A stretch of DNA of 7,797 nt from Bacteroidota bacterium. Its GTDB lineage: Bacteria > Bacteroidota > Bacteroidia > UBA7662 > CANHCV01. Under the pieces are notes generated by a model. It was not told the origin of the DNA. It saw only the letters and a list, made by a program, of their open reading frames with translations, and made no database searches. This document shows, one piece after another, positions 1 to 7,550 of the stretch. Made by a program: the position numbers and the translations under genes. Position 1 is the stretch's first letter. The number at the start of each line of letters is the position of its first letter. The DNA is taken from positions 1-7,797 of the forward strand of contig JAIYBD010000046.1 of NCBI GenBank assembly GCA_027488715.1, written 5' to 3'.

Positions 1-1038
1 CCGGTGATTTACCTTTCCGAAACAGGCCGTTTGAAAAGTGCCTCCCAAGGGAATTGGAACCAAGGAAAAGCCTCCATTTCTGTTTCTTTAAAGAAAAATT
101 CTGTTCCCACCCAAAACGTTATTGCTTACCTCAATAACAACGCTCCGTTTACTATTGTGCTTGGAGCCCATTACGATCACTTGGGGCACGGCGAAATGGG
201 CGGATCGCTTTACCGAGGCCCCAAAGCCATCCATTATGGAGCCGATGATAATGCCTCGGGAACAGCTGCTCTGATTGAATTGGCTAGAATCTTAAAAAAC
301 AAATCGAATTTCAATCAGTACAACGTCGTATTTGCCGCCTTTTCAGGGGAAGAGTTGGGGTTGTTAGGATCGAAAAAATATGTAGATTCTCCCCTGTTCG
401 TCGATTTGAAACAAATCTCCTACATGATCAACATGGATATGATCGGTCGACTCCATGAAAACCAATTAACCATTTCTGGATTTGGAACTTCACCTCAATG
501 GATGCAATGGGTAGATACCACATTTGGAGGTTTAAAATGCAAATTGGAGTACTCTGGTGTTGGTCCCAGCGATCATACTTCATTCTATTTAAAAGATATT
601 CCTGTTTTAGCCTTTTTCACCAACGCCCATGCTGATTATCATAAACCGACGGATGTGGCTGAAAAAATTAATTACCCCGGAGAAGTAACCATCATTCAAG
701 ACATTTTGAATACCATCGAGAAAAGCCATGGCAAGGCCGGATTTACCAAAACCAAAGATCAAACGAACCGCACTGGGGCTCGATTTTCGGTATCTCTTGG
801 AATTATTCCCGACTATGCTTTCGAGGGACCTGGAGTAAAGGTTGATGGCGTGAGTGATGGCAAGGCCGGTCAAAAAGCGGGAATTAAAACCGGAGATATT
901 ATTTTGAATCTTGGCCAACAATCGGTTACAGACATTCAGGTTTACATGAAAATTTTATCTGGTTTGAAGAAAGGAGATTCTACGGAGGTGGAGGTTTTGC
1001 GGGGTAAAGAAATGGTGAAGCTATCTGTTCAATTTTGA
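1..1038 (+). CDS. M28-family zinc aminopeptidase-like protein with C-terminal PDZ domain (5' partial)
   Basis: This is a partial gene. The frame is open to the first base, and the GTG at position 4 is not a credible start because it falls inside the fold. Residues are counted from that codon. The M28 di-zinc centre is complete: His56 in GAHYDHLG, Asp82 in GADDNASG (the bridging ligand by family alignment), Glu116-Glu117 in FSGEELGLLGS (catalytic base and ligand), Asp145 in NMDMIGR, and His213 in YHKPTD. Residues of about 255-344 form a PDZ domain, with GVKVDGVSDGKAGQKAGIKTGD as its carboxylate-binding and hairpin region. M28 enzymes of this layout are usually exported and remove N-terminal residues from peptides; the PDZ domain probably helps bind substrate. 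The missing N-terminus should carry a signal peptide and perhaps a PA-like insert (inference). The stop codon overlaps the tsaB start by one base, which suggests translational coupling. Family assignment is secure; substrate is unknown. Confidence 0.93.
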   Translation, partial: PVIYLSETGRLKSASQGNWNQGKASISVSLKKNSVPTQNVIAYLNNNAPFTIVLGAHYDHLGHGEMGGSLYRGPKAIHYGADDNASGTAALIELARILKNKSNFNQYNVVFAAFSGEELGLLGSKKYVDSPLFVDLKQISYMINMDMIGRLHENQLTISGFGTSPQWMQWVDTTFGGLKCKLEYSGVGPSDHTSFYLKDIPVLAFFTNAHADYHKPTDVAEKINYPGEVTIIQDILNTIEKSHGKAGFTKTKDQTNRTGARFSVSLGIIPDYAFEGPGVKVDGVSDGKAGQKAGIKTGDIILNLGQQSVTDIQVYMKILSGLKKGDSTEVEVLRGKEMVKLSVQF

Positions 1039-1691
1039 TGCATTTTTTATTGATAGAAACCAGCCATTCCAAGGGCAGCATCAGTCTGTTTGAGGATTCG
1101 GTTTGTTTGGAAGAAGTATTTTTGGAGGGTGATTTCAAACATGCCGAACAGCTCGCGGTAAGCGTTCAGGAGTTGTTGGATCGGCATGAGTTGAATGCGC
1201 AAAAAATCGCTGCAGTTGGCATTTCCGATGGCCCAGGTTCGTATACCGGATTGCGGATTGGCGCCTCCTGGGCCAAAGGATTTTGTCTCCCCTACGCTAC
1301 CCCACTCATTGCTTGTTCGGAAACCAAAGCCTTGCGGGCAGCAACGCAACAACAAGAAACGGTATTGAGCATTATTGATGCCCGTCGTTTGGAGGTTTTT
1401 GGGGAATTTATCGAGCAGGATGGATCTTCATCGGGAACCCAAGCTTGGATTCTAAACGATGATTTGGTGAATCAATGGAAACAACGAAATCCACTTCTTG
1501 CTGGAGACGGGGTTGATAAACTGAAAGAGCATTTTCCCTTTTCATGGAAAGACTCTCTCACTCGATTTGCTGATTCCCGTTATTTATTCCCTGAATTTTT
1601 AGAAAAATGGAATTCAAAACAGTTTGAAAATATTTTCAGCTACGAGCCCAATTACGTAAAACCCGTTTTTTTGGTTCCAAGCAAAAAATAA
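1038..1691 (+). CDS. tsaB: tRNA threonylcarbamoyladenosine biosynthesis protein TsaB
   Basis: A 217-residue protein, near the usual TsaB length. TsaB is an inactive ASKHA-fold paralogue that pairs with TsaD (with TsaE, and TsaC/Sua5 supplying threonylcarbamoyl-AMP) to make t6A37 on ANN-decoding tRNAs in the cytoplasm. The N-terminal strand LLIETS, the hallmark DGPGSYTGLRIG (about residues 64-75), the IDARRLEVF segment (about 113-121) and the C-terminal YEPNYVKPVF motif are all present. It lacks the longer TsaD sequence and its iron-binding HxxxH motif, so it is TsaB rather than TsaD. The ATG at 1038 is preferred over a TTG at 1035: the ATG gives the TGATG overlap with the upstream stop and the expected short N-terminus. 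No promoter space exists, so it is probably co-transcribed with the peptidase and read by re-initiation. A strong terminator hairpin begins at its own stop codon. Confidence 0.95.
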   Translation: MHFLLIETSHSKGSISLFEDSVCLEEVFLEGDFKHAEQLAVSVQELLDRHELNAQKIAAVGISDGPGSYTGLRIGASWAKGFCLPYATPLIACSETKALRAATQQQETVLSIIDARRLEVFGEFIEQDGSSSGTQAWILNDDLVNQWKQRNPLLAGDGVDKLKEHFPFSWKDSLTRFADSRYLFPEFLEKWNSKQFENIFSYEPNYVKPVFLVPSKK

Positions 1692-1718
1692 AAGAGCGGG
1701 CTTCGGCCCGCTCTTTTA
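1689..1718. terminator. Bidirectional intrinsic terminator with UUCG tetraloop between convergent genes
   Basis: A perfect inverted repeat: arm 1689-1701 (TAAAAGAGCGGGC) pairs with 1706-1718 (GCCCGCTCTTTTA) around a TTCG loop at 1702-1705. On the plus strand this is the very stable C(UUCG)G tetraloop. The tsaB stop codon TAA is the first three bases of the left arm. On the minus strand the hairpin starts 4 bases after the stop of the 1840-residue gene and is followed by a longer U-rich run (TTTTATTTTTT). The plus-strand tail is only TTTTATT. It therefore probably terminates both convergent transcripts, more strongly in the minus direction. Confidence 0.9.
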
Positions 1719-1722
1719 TTCG

Positions 1723-4700
1723 TTATCGTTGAATGACCCATTTCATCACCTTCCATTCCGAGGGTGTGGCAATTCGCAATTGATACATTCCGGATGGAAT
1801 GTTGGAAACATCCAAAACTTCTTGCTCATTAGTCATTCGCTTTCGGCAAACAATTCTTCCTTGAGCATCGAGTAAATCAATCCAAATATCTTGATTTGAT
1901 GCCATTTGCGGCAAATGAAGGAATATTTGTGAATGTGCAGGATTCGGGTAAGCTTGGAAAGAGTTCGAAATACTATTAGCGCCCAAAGAACCATTCACTC
2001 CAATGCAAGTGGTATCGTTACGACGATTTACATCGTTGCCCAATTTGGTATAAGCACACATTTGGTAAGCCCCATTATTTAGATTTACCTGCGTATTGAA
2101 TTGATATACAACGGAATCACCTGGAAGAATAATTCCCGCAAAAGATTCGGTAATGATAGAATCGGGCGTTGGAGAACCTGGACCATTCAACGTTGTGCGT
2201 AGAGTTACGTCGAAGGTATTCACCACCGCAGTACCGTAGTTTTTCAACAAAAGTCGTGGAGCAACACGAGATACGGTACTTCCGTTGGAAGGCGATAAAA
2301 ATCGACTAACACCGACATCTAAAATGGAGTTATTCGCTCTTTTCAGCATCAATTGAATATCATCCAACGCTACTTCACAATTGAACCCACTTCCTCGTGT
2401 GGAAATAAATCGCACTTGAATGCTTTGATTTCTAAACTGCGATAAATCAACCATAGAATCGGCCCAAGGGTCTGTGGCTGCTTGTTGTTGCTGCCCTGGG
2501 ATGAGGAGTAAGGTTGTCCAGTTATTCGAGGTAAGGGGTTTGGCTTGCACGGTCAACTGAAAAATATTAGCTCCGTACATGTGAAACCAAAAGGAAAGAC
2601 GGGCAGTATCCCATCCTGCAAGATTGATGCATGGGCTTGTAAAAAATGCTGTGTCGCCTGCCGATCCCGAAATGGAATACGTGTACAAATACTTTCCTTG
2701 GTTTGTTCCGGTTGTTTTATCAACCGTAGGTCCTGACGTTGAGAATAAGGTATTACCGTTTCCGATTTGCCAACCGAATCCATTGGTAGCTTGGCTAGTC
2801 CATCCTTTTTCAATTTGAATGGGAGCCAAGCTATTTTCAAACGTCAAGGAGTCGGGTTGAGAGACCATGAAATTATTAACCGTAGCAAAAATGGTATCAT
2901 TAGACCTCTGACCGTCGTTTGAAAGTCCGGTGAACAACTCGAAATTATAGGTTCCATTCAAGGAAACATTCACTGGAACGGAAAACGTGTAACGCAGTGA
3001 ATCACCGCGGTTGATGATGGCACGAATGGTATCGGTGACCCGGGTACCTGAAGGCAACAAGCGGTAACTCACCGGAAAATTAGTTTGCGGAGCAGAACCC
3101 AAATTCATGATCAATATTCGAACAGAATCCAATCCCATGGCACAACTATTCCGAGTTACGGGGGAGGTCATGGCCAACAAGGAAACATCGTTGGCTGGAT
3201 TATCGAAAATGGAGAAATCATCAATTCCCATATCTCCCTGAATTCCAGGAGATTTCAACATAAGAAAGCGAATTTTTGTCGCTGCATTATTCCCTTTGTT
3301 AAAATTAACTCGACGATAGGCCCACGGATCGGTTTCAGCCGATTGTTGTTGTCCACTTAAACTGTCGATGGTTACCCAATTTCCCTGATCGAGGAATTGA
3401 ACATAACAGGTAGCCATGGAAACTCCAAAACGGTGATACCAGAATCCGATGGATGGGTTTTGCAACGATGAAAGGGTAAAGCAAGGAGTTTCAATGATGG
3501 CGGAGTCTCGCGTATTTCCATAACTAGCTTCTGTATAGATGTATTTTCCCGCCGATGTACCGAGCGTGTGATCTACCGTTGGGCCTGTATTGGAAGAGCC
3601 TGTAGAACCAGAAAAGAGGTACCAACCCCAAATTCCATTTCCGCTGGGGGTGGCTTTCCAACCCGATGGCAAGGTTCCAGTTGAGGATCCAAATCCGGAA
3701 GTACCTGACTCAAAATCCATGGTGTAAGGAAAAGTATTGACAAAAGCGTTGGTTACGGAGAAACGAAGGGTATCATTTCCTCGAATGTTGTCGATGGAAT
3801 CTTGGGTAAAAAATGTAAAGAAATAAACGCCATTGGCCGACAGATTTGCACGGGTATTGAAGAGAACATGGAGGGTATCACCAGGGAATAAGGTATCGGT
3901 TACGGTTTGGCGAACGGTTGGATTTCCAACTAAGGTATAGCCTACCTGAAAGTTGGTTGCAGGGCCAGTTCCATAATTTTTCACGACCATGGAAACCAAT
4001 TCGTTGGAGGAAAACTGTGTACAATTTGCTCCACTGGAAGGCGTTAATACACCAAACGCTTCTAAATCAACCGATGGTGAATTGTATAATTCAATATCGT
4101 CTATGGCCATGAATTGATTAGAAGAAAAACCAACTTTTTGAGCGCGGAATCGCAAGCGAACGGAGCTCCCAGCAAACGCATTCAAATTCACAATTCTACG
4201 TAACCAAGGATCGTTCTTCGCTGTTTGCTGCTGTCCAATAACAGAATCCAAGATGATCCATTGATTGTTGGAAAAGGCTTCCAAATAAAGATTACCCATC
4301 CCTACCCCAAACATGTGAGTCCAGTAACTGAATCTAGGCGCTGTAAGCGATTGTAAATCAAAACAAGGTCCGAGGAAAATAGCATCCGGTCCTGAACCAA
4401 AACCATAGGTCATTAAAAATCCACCTTGACCTGCTACCCCAGTGGTTTTATCAACTCCTGGTCCTGATGAATTCGTGTAATTGTTGTTGAAGTTGAACCA
4501 TCTCCAAACCGTGTTATTGTCGGGCAAAACATACCAATCACGCACCGAAGAACGTTGCGTTGGACCTGAGCTTACGTTGGGGAAATTTTGAACGTACGGA
4601 TAGGAGGAAATAATGGTGTTAATATAAACCCGAGAAGATGAGTCATTGAAATTGAAATTATCACCCACAACTTGGGAAGAAACAAGTACCGTATGTGCTC

Positions 4701-7245
4701 CTGGCGCTGATAAATTTGCTCTTAACGATGCAAAAGTGTATGAATATGACGTGGCAGGATTGAAGGTTTGATTTAAGGTATCTTTTCCCACCAAAATACC
4801 ATCAACGAATAATGATAGTACAACGGAATTGATGGAAGTTGTTCCTTGATTCCTCATGGTAATTTTAACCGTTTCAGCGGAAGAAAAACCACAGCTTCCC
4901 GTTCCTAAAAATGGGGTATCGATGGAGAGAACTGCAAAGTCGGTTGGAGAAATGTTGAACTCATACGCTCCGATATCAGGAGTAGATGCGCTTCGAGCCA
5001 ATCCATTGAAATCCAATCCAACGGTGGTTGGTGTTCCTAAATTATCGAACAAACGATTGGATGGAACAGGCAAATTCAAGCTAACCAAATTAGGATTGAT
5101 CGTTACTGAACCCATATCTTGGGCATTGACGTTTTGCCACGATGCCAAGGTAGTGAAATTCGTTGTTCCAATACGAGCAATTTGATTGGATCCGGTGCCG
5201 CAATAAAAGTTATTGTTGCTTGCTGAATACACCATGCTGTAATTGGTATCGGAAAAATTGATGGCTCGATAGGTATTCCCCATCGTAATACCAGGTCGAG
5301 ATTGAACAACGATATTATTATTGATCAATTCCAAACCGTTCAAAGAAGTTTGCGTAAGAAAGGTGGCATTGAACGGTCGAAAAATGTAGAATGCTCCAAC
5401 GTTGTCGTTAAAGGTTGTTGAACTACCCGAAAGAGCATAAATGGTATTGTGTACAAATCGAGCATAATCAGCGACTGTATCAAACGTTCCTGTTGCATCT
5501 TGGCGAGGATATAAATAGATGACCGTGGGATTGCTACCTGTATTGAAATTTCCACCAATAATATTATTTTCAAAAACATTGGGTTGTGCGGCATTCCCAT
5601 CAAAGCTATTCAAATAAATGGCCGTTTGTCCTTGCTCCCCGCCTATTCTATTATTGCTGAAGTTGATTTCACGACAGTAGTTAAAGTAAACTCCATAACT
5701 TCCAGTAGTTAGCCCAGTAAAGTTGTCGATGAAGTTGTTATTCAGAAATTGAGAACTCCGCATATAATACAAGTAAGCACCATAAAAGCTAGTATTTTTA
5801 ATGGTGTTTCCTTCAATTCTATTCAAAGAATCACGATTAGAGATACTACTTCCAAACCAATAAATTCCATAATATCCATTTTCAATCACATTATTCAACA
5901 ATGCCACTTCAGAACTTCGCTCAATGGAAAGAGCACGAGCATTGGAATTGCTTGGATTAAAAACAGATTTGATGTTGCAGCCTTCTACCGTAATGGAATC
6001 AGAATTGATGATGTACAAAGGATGTTCTGTGTTTGAAAACGTTGTTCCTGTACGCTGAATGGTAAGATTTTTCAAAAAAACATTGGAGGCATTTTCAATT
6101 CGGAAAACAGAGCCTGTAGGATTGGAGATGGTCACATCGCTCGCGATTCCAGAGCCTGATTCGAAGGTAATGGAAAAAGGACCGAGTCCGCGAATCGGAC
6201 CGCGAAGGGTGTAATTTCCCAAATAAGTGCCCGGATCAATGGAGAAGGTAACATTTCCCGAAATTCCACTGCATCCAAGAGCTGTAAAAACATCATTTAA
6301 ATTAGCAAAATCGGTATTGCCGGTACCTACGGTATAAGTTCCAGCGGGCAAACTTAGGCAAATTGGAATTCGAATGGTATCATTCCCAGGGCTAATATCG
6401 GGCATGCTTCCGTTCGCATTGGTGGCCCAAACTTTTAGAATATGAAATCCTGTATTGGGAAGAACCAAATTTGGAGCAAACGTAAAGGTATCGAGACGAC
6501 CCGTGGACAAGGATCCAGACCAAGCATGAGTTTGAACACTACCATTATCCAACTGGTACCCCAAACTTGCAGAAGTTAACGTATTGGTACCTCCCGATCG
6601 AAAAACCAACGTAACAGGAACCGAAGCTCCTCCAACAAATGGGGAAACCGGAGAAATGAGTCCGGCAACACCTACATCGGTTCCAGTAGCGGAATGATAA
6701 CTCACTCCTCCGCAGAACTGACGAGGAGAATTAAAAGGATTTGGAATACTTCCACCATAACCAGTATTGGGTCCGGAGGTAATTTTAATATCGTTGTTTA
6801 GGAAAGTATCGGAAAGCGATGCGTTGTAGGTGGTGTAAACAGAATTACCTGTTGATCCTGCTGCAACACCTACATAGAAACCATATTCCGCTCCAGCAGG
6901 AATGATGAGACCCGCTGTAATGGGAATACCACTTTGCTGTAAATTTCCGGTTAAGCCCGTATTTAAAATTTGGGTTGTTCCGGATTGGAGTAATGTCCAG
7001 TTCGGAGAAGAAATATTGGGTGGTCCACTCACCCGATTGGTAGAATACCAAACTTGAACATTGGTATTTGTTCCAACCGTCCCGTAAAATGGATTCCAAA
7101 CGGTATCGAGAATGATACTCGTATTGGACCTCAGGTTGAAGGTAATCCCAGCAGCCCCATTTCCACCGGTAGAATTGGTGAATAAACGTTGGGCATTAAC
7201 CCCTATGGTTAAAAAAGCGAAAATCAAAAAGGTAAGATTCTTCAT
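1723..7245 (-). CDS. Large secreted multidomain protein: beta-helix, three MAM-like/CARDB-like modules, T9SS type A sorting domain
   Basis: An intact 1840-residue protein. Domains in order (residues approximate): signal peptide 1-18 (MKNLTFLIFAFLTIGVNA, cleavage before Gln19, no lipobox Cys); beta-sandwich-like region 19-185 containing AGAEYGFYVG; CARDB-like Ig fold 190-293; right-handed parallel beta-helix 335-720 with many short N-rich turns such as NNVIEN, GNTIKN, LNNNFIDN and FENNIIGG, closed by TPDIGAYEF at 755-763; CARDB-like 767-875; MAM-like 880-1054; CARDB-like 1060-1165; MAM-like 1170-1347; CARDB-like 1353-1457; MAM-like 1463-1635; CARDB-like 1643-1748; T9SS type A sorting domain 1763-1840 (YPNPAHSQIFLHLP, then LDVSNIPSGMYQLRI). 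T9SS cargo crosses the inner membrane by Sec, is exported through the outer membrane and usually anchored or released after the C-terminal domain is cut off. No catalytic motif is recognised, so an adhesin, matrix or glycan-binding role is inference; beta-helices may also be lyases. The chosen ATG gives a clean signal peptide; an out-of-frame ATG lies 10 bases upstream. Confidence 0.92.
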   Translation of the reverse strand: MKNLTFLIFAFLTIGVNAQRLFTNSTGGNGAAGITFNLRSNTSIILDTVWNPFYGTVGTNTNVQVWYSTNRVSGPPNISSPNWTLLQSGTTQILNTGLTGNLQQSGIPITAGLIIPAGAEYGFYVGVAAGSTGNSVYTTYNASLSDTFLNNDIKITSGPNTGYGGSIPNPFNSPRQFCGGVSYHSATGTDVGVAGLISPVSPFVGGASVPVTLVFRSGGTNTLTSASLGYQLDNGSVQTHAWSGSLSTGRLDTFTFAPNLVLPNTGFHILKVWATNANGSMPDISPGNDTIRIPICLSLPAGTYTVGTGNTDFANLNDVFTALGCSGISGNVTFSIDPGTYLGNYTLRGPIRGLGPFSITFESGSGIASDVTISNPTGSVFRIENASNVFLKNLTIQRTGTTFSNTEHPLYIINSDSITVEGCNIKSVFNPSNSNARALSIERSSEVALLNNVIENGYYGIYWFGSSISNRDSLNRIEGNTIKNTSFYGAYLYYMRSSQFLNNNFIDNFTGLTTGSYGVYFNYCREINFSNNRIGGEQGQTAIYLNSFDGNAAQPNVFENNIIGGNFNTGSNPTVIYLYPRQDATGTFDTVADYARFVHNTIYALSGSSTTFNDNVGAFYIFRPFNATFLTQTSLNGLELINNNIVVQSRPGITMGNTYRAINFSDTNYSMVYSASNNNFYCGTGSNQIARIGTTNFTTLASWQNVNAQDMGSVTINPNLVSLNLPVPSNRLFDNLGTPTTVGLDFNGLARSASTPDIGAYEFNISPTDFAVLSIDTPFLGTGSCGFSSAETVKITMRNQGTTSINSVVLSLFVDGILVGKDTLNQTFNPATSYSYTFASLRANLSAPGAHTVLVSSQVVGDNFNFNDSSSRVYINTIISSYPYVQNFPNVSSGPTQRSSVRDWYVLPDNNTVWRWFNFNNNYTNSSGPGVDKTTGVAGQGGFLMTYGFGSGPDAIFLGPCFDLQSLTAPRFSYWTHMFGVGMGNLYLEAFSNNQWIILDSVIGQQQTAKNDPWLRRIVNLNAFAGSSVRLRFRAQKVGFSSNQFMAIDDIELYNSPSVDLEAFGVLTPSSGANCTQFSSNELVSMVVKNYGTGPATNFQVGYTLVGNPTVRQTVTDTLFPGDTLHVLFNTRANLSANGVYFFTFFTQDSIDNIRGNDTLRFSVTNAFVNTFPYTMDFESGTSGFGSSTGTLPSGWKATPSGNGIWGWYLFSGSTGSSNTGPTVDHTLGTSAGKYIYTEASYGNTRDSAIIETPCFTLSSLQNPSIGFWYHRFGVSMATCYVQFLDQGNWVTIDSLSGQQQSAETDPWAYRRVNFNKGNNAATKIRFLMLKSPGIQGDMGIDDFSIFDNPANDVSLLAMTSPVTRNSCAMGLDSVRILIMNLGSAPQTNFPVSYRLLPSGTRVTDTIRAIINRGDSLRYTFSVPVNVSLNGTYNFELFTGLSNDGQRSNDTIFATVNNFMVSQPDSLTFENSLAPIQIEKGWTSQATNGFGWQIGNGNTLFSTSGPTVDKTTGTNQGKYLYTYSISGSAGDTAFFTSPCINLAGWDTARLSFWFHMYGANIFQLTVQAKPLTSNNWTTLLLIPGQQQQAATDPWADSMVDLSQFRNQSIQVRFISTRGSGFNCEVALDDIQLMLKRANNSILDVGVSRFLSPSNGSTVSRVAPRLLLKNYGTAVVNTFDVTLRTTLNGPGSPTPDSIITESFAGIILPGDSVVYQFNTQVNLNNGAYQMCAYTKLGNDVNRRNDTTCIGVNGSLGANSISNSFQAYPNPAHSQIFLHLPQMASNQDIWIDLLDAQGRIVCRKRMTNEQEVLDVSNIPSGMYQLRIATPSEWKVMKWVIQR
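1996..4608 (-). repeat. Three tandem MAM-like + CARDB-like modules within the large gene
   Basis: Each module is about 290 residues: residues 880-1169 (3739-4608), 1170-1462 (2860-3738) and 1463-1750 (1996-2859). Shared landmarks recur in the same order: SGPGVDKTTG / TGPTVDHTLG / SGPTVDKTTG; a Pro-Cys step (GPCFDL, TPCFTL, SPCINL); an aromatic motif (FSYWTHMFG, IGFWYHRFG, LSFWFHMYG); GQQQ followed by DPW (GQQQTAKNDPW, GQQQSAETDPW, GQQQQAATDPW); and a closing acidic pair (AIDDIEL, GIDDFSI, ALDDIQL), typical of the MAM-like fold. The protein copies are clearly homologous but well diverged, so duplication is old or maintained by selection rather than a recent tandem expansion. Confidence 0.85.
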
Positions 7246-7267
7246 GTTTTTTCATTTGGTTGAACTT

Positions 7268-7297
7268 CCAAAATAAAAAGAAAAGTTTAAATTCCAA
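7268..7297 (-). promoter_or_regulatory. Candidate Bacteroidota-type promoter of the large secreted-protein gene
   Basis: Read on the minus strand, TTG at 7297-7295 is followed after 19 bases by TATTTTGG at 7275-7268. The Bacteroidota primary-sigma consensus is TTG-N17-23-TAnnTTTG; the downstream box matches except at its seventh position. Transcription would begin near 7260-7263, giving a leader of roughly 15-18 bases before the ATG at 7245. The leader contains no purine-rich Shine-Dalgarno element, only an A-rich stretch (AAATGAAAAAAC), as is usual in this phylum. AT-rich DNA gives chance matches, so this is a candidate. Confidence 0.45.
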
Positions 7298-7367
7298 GGG
7301 GTTAGGAATTTTGATGATTGCTTTTAGGAGTAAATTTCACGTAATTCTCTTTTCAGAATTTCCATAA

Positions 7368-7408
7368 TGTTCCAAAAATTAAAAAAAAATCTGATAAGCT
7401 TTGGAACA
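7368..7408. repeat. Spaced 9-bp inverted repeat upstream of the large gene
   Basis: TGTTCCAAA (7368-7376) and TTTGGAACA (7400-7408) are perfect reverse complements separated by 23 mostly A-rich bases. It lies about 70 bases upstream of the candidate -33 box of the large gene. It could be a dimeric regulator site with half-sites on nearly the same helical face (centres 32 bases apart, about three turns) or a hairpin in RNA. No regulator family is recognised. Confidence 0.4.
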
Positions 7409-7416
7409 CTGAAAAA

Positions 7417-7550
7417 TGAAAAATCCTTTGTTTTTTTATTTTAATTGCAGTTGGAAACGATTGAAACGGCTCCATGACCTAACTTTACCAATGGGGAGGG
7501 GCGGGACGTAGTCCTAAAGTTTTTTTTTAAAAAAAATTGAAAAATCCTTT
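7417..7550. repeat. 13-bp direct repeat bracketing a hairpin-containing intergenic segment
   Basis: TGAAAAATCCTTT occurs exactly at 7417-7429 and again at 7538-7550. The second copy lies inside the 3' end of the GIY-YIG relic (reading KGFF), while the first is in non-coding DNA. Between them are about 108 bases that include the G-rich hairpin and a T9A8 tract. It could mark a slipped or inserted segment or a duplicated gene tail, but the low complexity makes chance possible. Confidence 0.35.
7493..7536. other. G-rich hairpin followed by a T9A8 tract
   Basis: On the plus strand a G-run block (GGGGAGGGGCGGG from about 7493) leads into the short hairpin GGAC-GTA-GTCC (7504-7514), and five bases later into nine T then eight A (7520-7536). 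The block is far more G-rich than the surrounding AT-rich DNA. The hairpin plus T-run resembles a weak plus-strand terminator, yet no plus-strand gene ends here; on the minus strand it lies just past the stop of the GIY-YIG relic. It may be a small dispersed repeat associated with that gene, which I cannot verify from one copy. Confidence 0.3.

Noticed and set aside
4..6. GTG at position 4 as the true start of the M28 peptidase
   Set aside because: The frame is open upstream to the window edge, there is no signal peptide, and the first residues read as the interior of a domain. The gene is simply cut by the window.
1035..1037. TTG as the tsaB start
   Set aside because: It only adds one Met before the ATG at 1038, which is the stronger start codon and forms the usual one-base overlap.
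607..1355. Minus-strand open frames opposite the peptidase and tsaB
   Set aside because: They lie opposite strongly conserved catalytic and structural motifs on the plus strand and show no family resemblance of their own.
4856..5185. Plus-strand open frame of 109 codons inside the large gene
   Set aside because: It is antisense to the beta-helix end and second CARDB-like domain, has no recognisable motif, and the opposite strand encodes a coherent conserved protein.
1723..7245. Large gene as a phage tail or defence protein
   Set aside because: The clear signal peptide and T9SS sorting domain, and the absence of phage or defence genes nearby, fit a normal secreted Bacteroidota protein.
7343..7360. 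AATTCT / AGAATT 6-bp inverted repeat with a 6-base loop
   Set aside because: Short and AT-rich, expected by chance in such DNA, and without a U-run or clear placement relative to a gene end.
7493..7505. G-quadruplex in GGGGAGGGGCGGG
   Set aside because: Only three G-runs of three or more are present, so a standard three-tetrad four-run quadruplex cannot form; a weaker two-tetrad form cannot be judged by eye.
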